Both the position numbers and the translations under genes were made by a program. 5,930 bases of DNA, from NCBI GenBank assembly GCA_017853785.1, contig JAFMIX010000145.1:1-5930 (forward strand), written 5' to 3'. Below the pieces are notes generated by a model. That model was not told where the DNA came from. It saw only the letters and a program-made list of their open reading frames with translations, and did not search any database. This stretch comes from Verrucomicrobiales bacterium. GTDB lineage: Bacteria; Verrucomicrobiota; Verrucomicrobiia; Limisphaerales; JAFMIX01. Position 1 is the stretch's first letter. Every line of letters begins with the position of its first letter. Shown here piece by piece: positions 5,394 through 5,930 of this stretch.

Positions 5394-5930
5394 ATGAAAT
5401 ATCGTCGCTTTGGCCGCACGGAACTCCAGATGCCCGTCATCTCCTGCGGCGGGATGCGTTATCAGCATAAGTGGCAAGATGTGCCGCCGGCGGAAATCCC
5501 GCCCGCGAACCAGGAAAACCTGGAAGCCTGCATCCACCGCGCCCTCGAATTGGGCATCAACCACATCGAGACCGCACGCGGCTACGGCACTTCCGAGATG
5601 CAACTTGGCCAGCTGCTCCCGCGCCTGCCCCGCGAGAAGATGATCGTCCAGACGAAGGTCAGTCCGCGCGCCAACGCGAAGGAATTTTTGAAAGCCTTCG
5701 CGACTTCGATGAACAATTTGCAGTTGGATCACGTGGACCTCCTCTCGCTCCACGGCATCAACAACCGGCAGACGCTCGGCTGGGCGATGCAAAAGGACGG
5801 CTGCCTCGCCGCCGCCCGCCAGCTTCAACGTGAGGGGCGCTGCCGCTTCATCGGTTTCTCCACGCACGCAACGACGGATGTCCTGCTGGAAACAGTCAAC
5901 ACCGGCGAGTTTGATTACGTGAACCTTCAC
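5394..5930 (+). CDS. Aldo/keto reductase family protein, 3' end cut by window edge
   Basis: Aldo/keto reductases are TIM-barrel oxidoreductases that normally reduce carbonyls with NADPH. The first 179 residues are in view, about half to two thirds of a typical member. The opening YRRFGRTELQMPVISCGG (3-20) is the usual first hairpin and strand. The catalytic tetrad can be placed at Glu59 (GINHIETARGYG, 54-65), Tyr64, Lys88 (VQTKV) and His120 (DLLSLHGIN). The first position is Asp in classical members but Glu here; I recall a subfamily with an ETARGYG motif, some with a C-terminal iron-sulfur cluster domain, which would lie beyond the edge. RFIGFSTH (about 153-160) is the strand that lines the cofactor site. 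The ATG at 5394 matches the family N-terminus exactly; no Shine-Dalgarno is visible. It is transcribed away from the coiled-coil operon. The substrate is unknown. Confidence 0.92.
   Translation, partial: MKYRRFGRTELQMPVISCGGMRYQHKWQDVPPAEIPPANQENLEACIHRALELGINHIETARGYGTSEMQLGQLLPRLPREKMIVQTKVSPRANAKEFLKAFATSMNNLQLDHVDLLSLHGINNRQTLGWAMQKDGCLAAARQLQREGRCRFIGFSTHATTDVLLETVNTGEFDYVNLH

Noticed and set aside
5325..5930. A 201-codon open frame on the minus strand at the right edge
   Set aside because: It lies opposite the aldo/keto reductase, has no recognisable motif and crosses the promoter of the coiled-coil operon.

Overview
This 5.9 kb window is GC-rich, densely coding bacterial chromosome with no mobile element, CRISPR array, tRNA or rRNA that I can see. 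The best guess for the source is a member of the Verrucomicrobiota or a related PVC lineage. That guess rests on a separate nuoA-nuoB pair next to RNase Y, an S1/P1-type secreted nuclease, and a membrane-anchored coiled-coil protein with a very small RPWN-type lipoprotein, as I recall such genes from that group. It is an inference from gene content, not a phylogenetic result.

Layout, left to right. Bases 1-470 (minus) hold nuoB, cut by the left edge. Bases 475-858 (minus) hold nuoA, 4 nt upstream of nuoB in the same operon and behind a recognisable promoter. Bases 986-2044 (minus) hold a secreted S1/P1 nuclease or zinc phospholipase C-like enzyme with the full set of zinc ligands. From a 129-nt divergent gap, a plus-strand pair reads the other way: 5-formyltetrahydrofolate cyclo-ligase (2174-2767) and, 1 nt later, RNase Y (2769-4331). 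RNase Y meets a convergent minus-strand operon almost stop to stop. That operon is a coiled-coil membrane protein (4517-5272) followed 1 nt later by a 60-residue lipoprotein started by GTG (4333-4515). After a 121-nt divergent gap, an aldo/keto reductase (5394 onward, plus) is cut by the right edge.

The genes are mostly housekeeping. NuoA and NuoB belong to respiratory complex I, the cyclo-ligase recycles folate, and RNase Y starts mRNA decay at the membrane. The two least understood genes are the coiled-coil protein and its lipoprotein, which together look like an envelope pair.

Three minus-strand promoters can be read by eye, each with a 17-bp spacer: TTGACG/TAGGCT for nuoA, TGGACA/TTTTAT for the nuclease and TTGACA/TAGAGT for the coiled-coil gene. 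The nuclease promoter would place transcription start on the A of the ATG, a leaderless mRNA. The aldo/keto reductase may be leaderless too, on weaker evidence. I found no clear new defence or mobile system. The points most worth a second look are the envelope pair, the leaderless prediction, the nuoA leader hairpin and the Asp-to-Glu change in the aldo/keto reductase active site.
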